DNA from: CAYHGV01 sp964356135
Lineage (GTDB): Bacteria > Hydrothermota > Tepidihabitantia > CAYHGV01
Reading direction: 5' to 3'
Length of the DNA: 14,807 nt
Assembly: GCA_964356135.1 (NCBI GenBank)
Contig: CAYHGV010000075.1
Span: 1-14,807, forward strand
Both the position numbers and the translations under genes were made by a program. This document shows, in pieces, positions 13,501-14,807 of the stretch (positions are counted from its first letter, which is position 1; each line of letters opens with the position of its first letter). The notes below the pieces were generated by a model that did not search any database, was not told where the DNA came from, and saw only the letters and a list, made by a program, of their open reading frames with translations.

Positions 13501-14669
13501 CCGGCTTAGCGGACGGCGTCTATCGGGGAACGATTGTGATCTCCTCCAATGACCCGAACGAAAACCCCTATAACCAACCGGTAAAGCTCCTTAAAGGTCC
13601 GCAGCCGCACATCGCCGCCGCACCGGATACAATTGCCTTTTATTTTGGTGCGACACTTTCGAAAGTCGAAAAGACTTTATTAAAGCAACCAGCCGGCAAT
13701 TCACCGCCGCTTTTGAAATCAAGCACCCACCGACGCCCACCGCTCAAAAACGAACCCATGCCCAGTCAGCTCCAGGTCAGACAGTCGACTGATGCTCAGA
13801 CAATGTGGGTAAAGAATGCAGGCGAAGGGAATCTTATTGTCTCCGCCATCACTACCGCTGCATCCTGGATAACCGATATTGAACCTTCGAGTTTCACCGT
13901 TGCGCCCCAGGATTCTCAGGCGATTATGGTTACCGCTGATGACGGAGGAGTAGACCCCGGCACCTATATTGACAGCCTCGCCATTCAGTCGAATGACCCG
14001 GATAAGAATCCATACTTTGAACCACTGAAGCTAATTAAAGAGGGAGGGGCGGACATTACGACCAACCCTGATACCCTCATGTTTGACCTGACTCAGGGCA
14101 GCAAGTGGTTGACTGATAGGTTCTGGATATTCAACCCCGGTTTGGATAACCTCACGACCTCGGCTGAGACCCAGACTTCCTGGATTGTCGCCATTTACCC
14201 GAACCGATTTACCATTCCACCGGCTGATTCCCAATGTCTTTGGGTAAAAGTGGATACAACCGGGCTTAGCGATAGTACGAGCTATGACGGTGAAGTTATT
14301 CTCACTACTAATGTGCCGGGCAAAAACCCGTATCGAGAACCGGTGAAAATCATCATGCCCACCGCCATTACTGAAACTGACCAACTGCCCAAAATTTTCG
14401 AACTCTCTCCCATAACCCCCAATCCTTTTACCCGAATTGCCGATATTCACTATGCCCTGCCCAAAATCTCCGAGGTCTCTTTAAAAATTTATGACATCTC
14501 AGGCACACTGGTTAAGACCCTGGTTTCAACAAACCAGGCTGCCCGCTTTTACACCGTTCACTGGGACGGTCGGGACGAACCGGGACGCCGGCTTGCAAAA
14601 GGCATCTACTTTATCCGTATGGATACACCCGAATACCAAAAAACCCGAAAGCTGATACTTGTACGTTAA
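10590..14669 (+). CDS. Secreted C25 (gingipain-family) cysteine protease with Ig-like repeats and a C-terminal sorting domain
   Basis: A 1359-residue exported protein. The start at 10590 (MINTKLKGLGFILTTALF) gives a good signal peptide (about 1-24) with GGAGGT at 10581; the TTG at 10548 would bury it. Order: propeptide-like region (about 25-215), C25 catalytic domain (about 230-603), Ig-like domain (about 610-690), then three related beta-sandwich units sharing 'PDTLxF...NxGxxNL...SWI..I.P..F...P.DSQ...V.VD...L..G.Y.G...I.SNDP..NPY..P.KL', the last two thirds of which lie at about 920-1001, 1072-1150 and 1178-1258. The likely catalytic His is in NHDDHAN (His458 or His461; gingipains have GHG) and the Cys is Cys500 in SIGCWAAA. 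Units one and two are split by inserts (about 715-915 and 1030-1071). Residues 1268-1359 (ELSPITPNPF...LKIYDISG...WDGRDEPGRRLAKGIYF) form a FlgD-Ig/Por-type C-terminal sorting domain, implying T9SS-like export. The substrate is unknown. Confidence 0.92.
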   Translation: MINTKLKGLGFILTTALFITTGAGMLKQEIRFAPTGVSTQQKSGYDLVRFQDCSFIQTRGAPSLPVKLISISIPAGAEVTGIEIVASEYRDLPGTYRIYPTQPARPLPMIGFFSREPEFVPPDHNIYVQAELYPAKLIEFTGQGSLGGYEIAGLLVYPIQYLPSEGRLRLYTRIEFALNYRSPSSERTLLPSRSRSGTWIYQKMVEQIVMNPKDVRSFAPTVLPRFTLATPTYEHVIITADKFRANFEPLSDWLTKKGILDSIVSVEYIYSHYTGRDNQERIRNFIRDAYENWGTVWILLGGDTDVVPARTAFAFESGVGSSQDEDSLKCDLYYSDLDGSWDANNNGIFGEMTDSVDLYPDVFVGRAGVNSSTEIDRFVAKALIYEKNPPLQNYPRKALFMAYHLDDITHAEYAKDSIDIYCFPPRFDPITKLYQDYGAWGRDTAIAELNSGKNLINHDDHANQYAMGVGAYNYDELLYNYDMDGLTNGNKLSILYSIGCWAAAIDYDCIAEHFVNAAQGGGAAFIGNSRYGWYDYNNAGAYSGDFDQEFFDCLFNDGVYEIGLALAQSKIPFIPWGHYANPYRWIEYNLNLLGEPTLGIWTDVPETLQVSYPPSIPTGPQSFTVSVSTKGIALANALVCVWKDEEVYDHGLTGGTGSITFSINPFSGGPMSVTVTAENRLPFEDSCDVQGIPVPDIAVVPDTLLFDCSGGSGTLRYLMPNRLMPRHLMTRHANLQKRHHAQLEPVPAQTAIGGQRKNLFRLANYDTLQHSFESPFYTWHPDYQIEYEATCLTPAQPFSLKLVEICFGDSAAPATNTCSLIIWQDNGGIPGNRDFAEEFTVSLNPDETVWWQLDVSDQNLVYSTPFWIGHFENTAGWPTSLLDANPTPGDYYAADGYYWIPEVGDYLQRALGLFPEPNGLLDTMIVANVGLENLVVTDMVPFESWITVIEPKSFVLAPDSSQAVEILVDSTGLADGVYRGTIVISSNDPNENPYNQPVKLLKGPQPHIAAAPDTIAFYFGATLSKVEKTLLKQPAGNSPPLLKSSTHRRPPLKNEPMPSQLQVRQSTDAQTMWVKNAGEGNLIVSAITTAASWITDIEPSSFTVAPQDSQAIMVTADDGGVDPGTYIDSLAIQSNDPDKNPYFEPLKLIKEGGADITTNPDTLMFDLTQGSKWLTDRFWIFNPGLDNLTTSAETQTSWIVAIYPNRFTIPPADSQCLWVKVDTTGLSDSTSYDGEVILTTNVPGKNPYREPVKIIMPTAITETDQLPKIFELSPITPNPFTRIADIHYALPKISEVSLKIYDISGTLVKTLVSTNQAARFYTVHWDGRDEPGRRLAKGIYFIRMDTPEYQKTRKLILVR
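12741..12785. repeat. Three tandem imperfect 15-base units inside the protease gene
   Basis: Units 12741-12755 (CTCATGCCGAATCGC), 12756-12770 (CTGATGCCGCGGCAT) and 12771-12785 (CTTATGACGAGGCAC) encode LMPNR-LMPRH-LMTRH. They lie at the start of the first insert that splits the Ig-like unit. Confidence 0.6.
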
Positions 14670-14684
14670 CAATCTAAAATTACC

Positions 14685-14718
14685 GGCCCTCCGGTTATTA
14701 AACCGGAGGGCCTTTTTT
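14685..14718 (+). terminator. Strong intrinsic terminator after the C25 protease gene
   Basis: A perfect 12-base-pair stem (GGCCCTCCGGTT 14685-14696 with AACCGGAGGGCC 14701-14712), an ATTA loop and a TTTTTT run (14713-14718), 15 bases after the stop. On the minus strand the same hairpin is followed only by GGTAATTTTAG, a weak U-tract, so it may also partly block transcription arriving from the 16S side. Confidence 0.95.
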
Positions 14719-14731
14719 CTACTGATAATTC

Positions 14732-14748
14732 AAAAAGCGTGCCCACGC
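14732..14748 (-). terminator. Possible weak terminator for the 16S transcript
   Basis: On the minus strand a small hairpin (GCGTGGGCACGC, 14748-14737; 4-5 base pairs) is directly followed by TTTTT (14736-14732). It lies about 43 bases past the 16S 3' end. The stem is short, so this is only a candidate. Confidence 0.35.
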
Positions 14749-14790
14749 CGAGTTTCCTTGAAGAATTTAAGAACTACTTAGTACTCCGTA

Positions 14791-14807
14791 GAAAGGAGGT
14801 GATCCAG
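14791..14807 (-). rRNA. rrs: 16S rRNA, 3' end only (cut by the window edge)
   Basis: The minus strand reads CTGGATCACCTCCTTTC, the universally conserved 3' tail of bacterial 16S rRNA including the anti-Shine-Dalgarno CCTCC. The gene is transcribed toward the C25 protease. The exact mature end is uncertain by a few bases. No tRNA and no 23S start is seen in the 70-odd bases between it and the terminator. Confidence 0.9.

Noticed and set aside
14791..14807. AAGGAGGTGATCC at the right edge as a strong SD for a following gene
   Set aside because: The string continues into GATCCAG and is the reverse complement of the conserved 16S rRNA 3' end, so it is rRNA on the minus strand.

Overview
This window looks like chromosomal DNA from an uncultivated bacterium of the FCB/WOR-3 (Stahlbacteria-like) type. 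That is an inference from three things: a secreted C25 (gingipain-family) protease with a Por/T9SS-type C-terminal sorting domain, a DUF2723 membrane protein with a TPR tail, and a tRNA gene without an encoded CCA. The right edge enters the 3' end of a 16S rRNA gene on the minus strand. Its anti-Shine-Dalgarno sequence matches the strong SD sites seen in the window, so bacterial translation signals can be read directly.

Layout. Positions 2-250 hold the 3' end of a DUF885-family gene (+). A minus-strand pair follows: a small two-TM protein (435-875) and a CAU-anticodon tRNA (950-1024), best read as tRNA-Ile2. Facing away from the tRNA is tilS (1212-2606), the enzyme that modifies tRNA-Ile2. 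Next comes a long, tightly packed plus-strand block: ftsH, folP, cdaA (c-di-AMP synthase), a DUF2723/GT117-like membrane protein with TPRs, hypA, hypB and a DNA-binding-domain-less CRP-like protein (2703-10480). A new promoter then drives a 1359-residue C25 protease (10590-14669), which ends in a strong intrinsic terminator. About 75 bases beyond that lies the 3' end of the convergent 16S rRNA gene.

How the genes fit together. tilS-ftsH-folP-cdaA is an old housekeeping neighbourhood (tRNA decoding, membrane proteolysis, folate, c-di-AMP). Fused to its end is a nickel-insertion module (HypA/HypB) for [NiFe] enzymes plus a likely small-molecule sensor. The DUF2723 protein may act on exported proteins, and the C25 protease is an exported, surface-type product.

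The most interesting observations are: hypA appears to start at an ATT codon fused to the preceding stop (TAATT) with a well-placed SD; the tRNA-Ile2/tilS enzyme-substrate pair; a 16S gene that seems not to be followed by 23S; two Ig-like repeats of the protease interrupted by basic, proline-rich inserts; and at least six different short phrase-like repeats filling the gaps between genes, two of which have been absorbed into the coding 3' ends of folP and hypA. I see no CRISPR array, phage genes or transposase.
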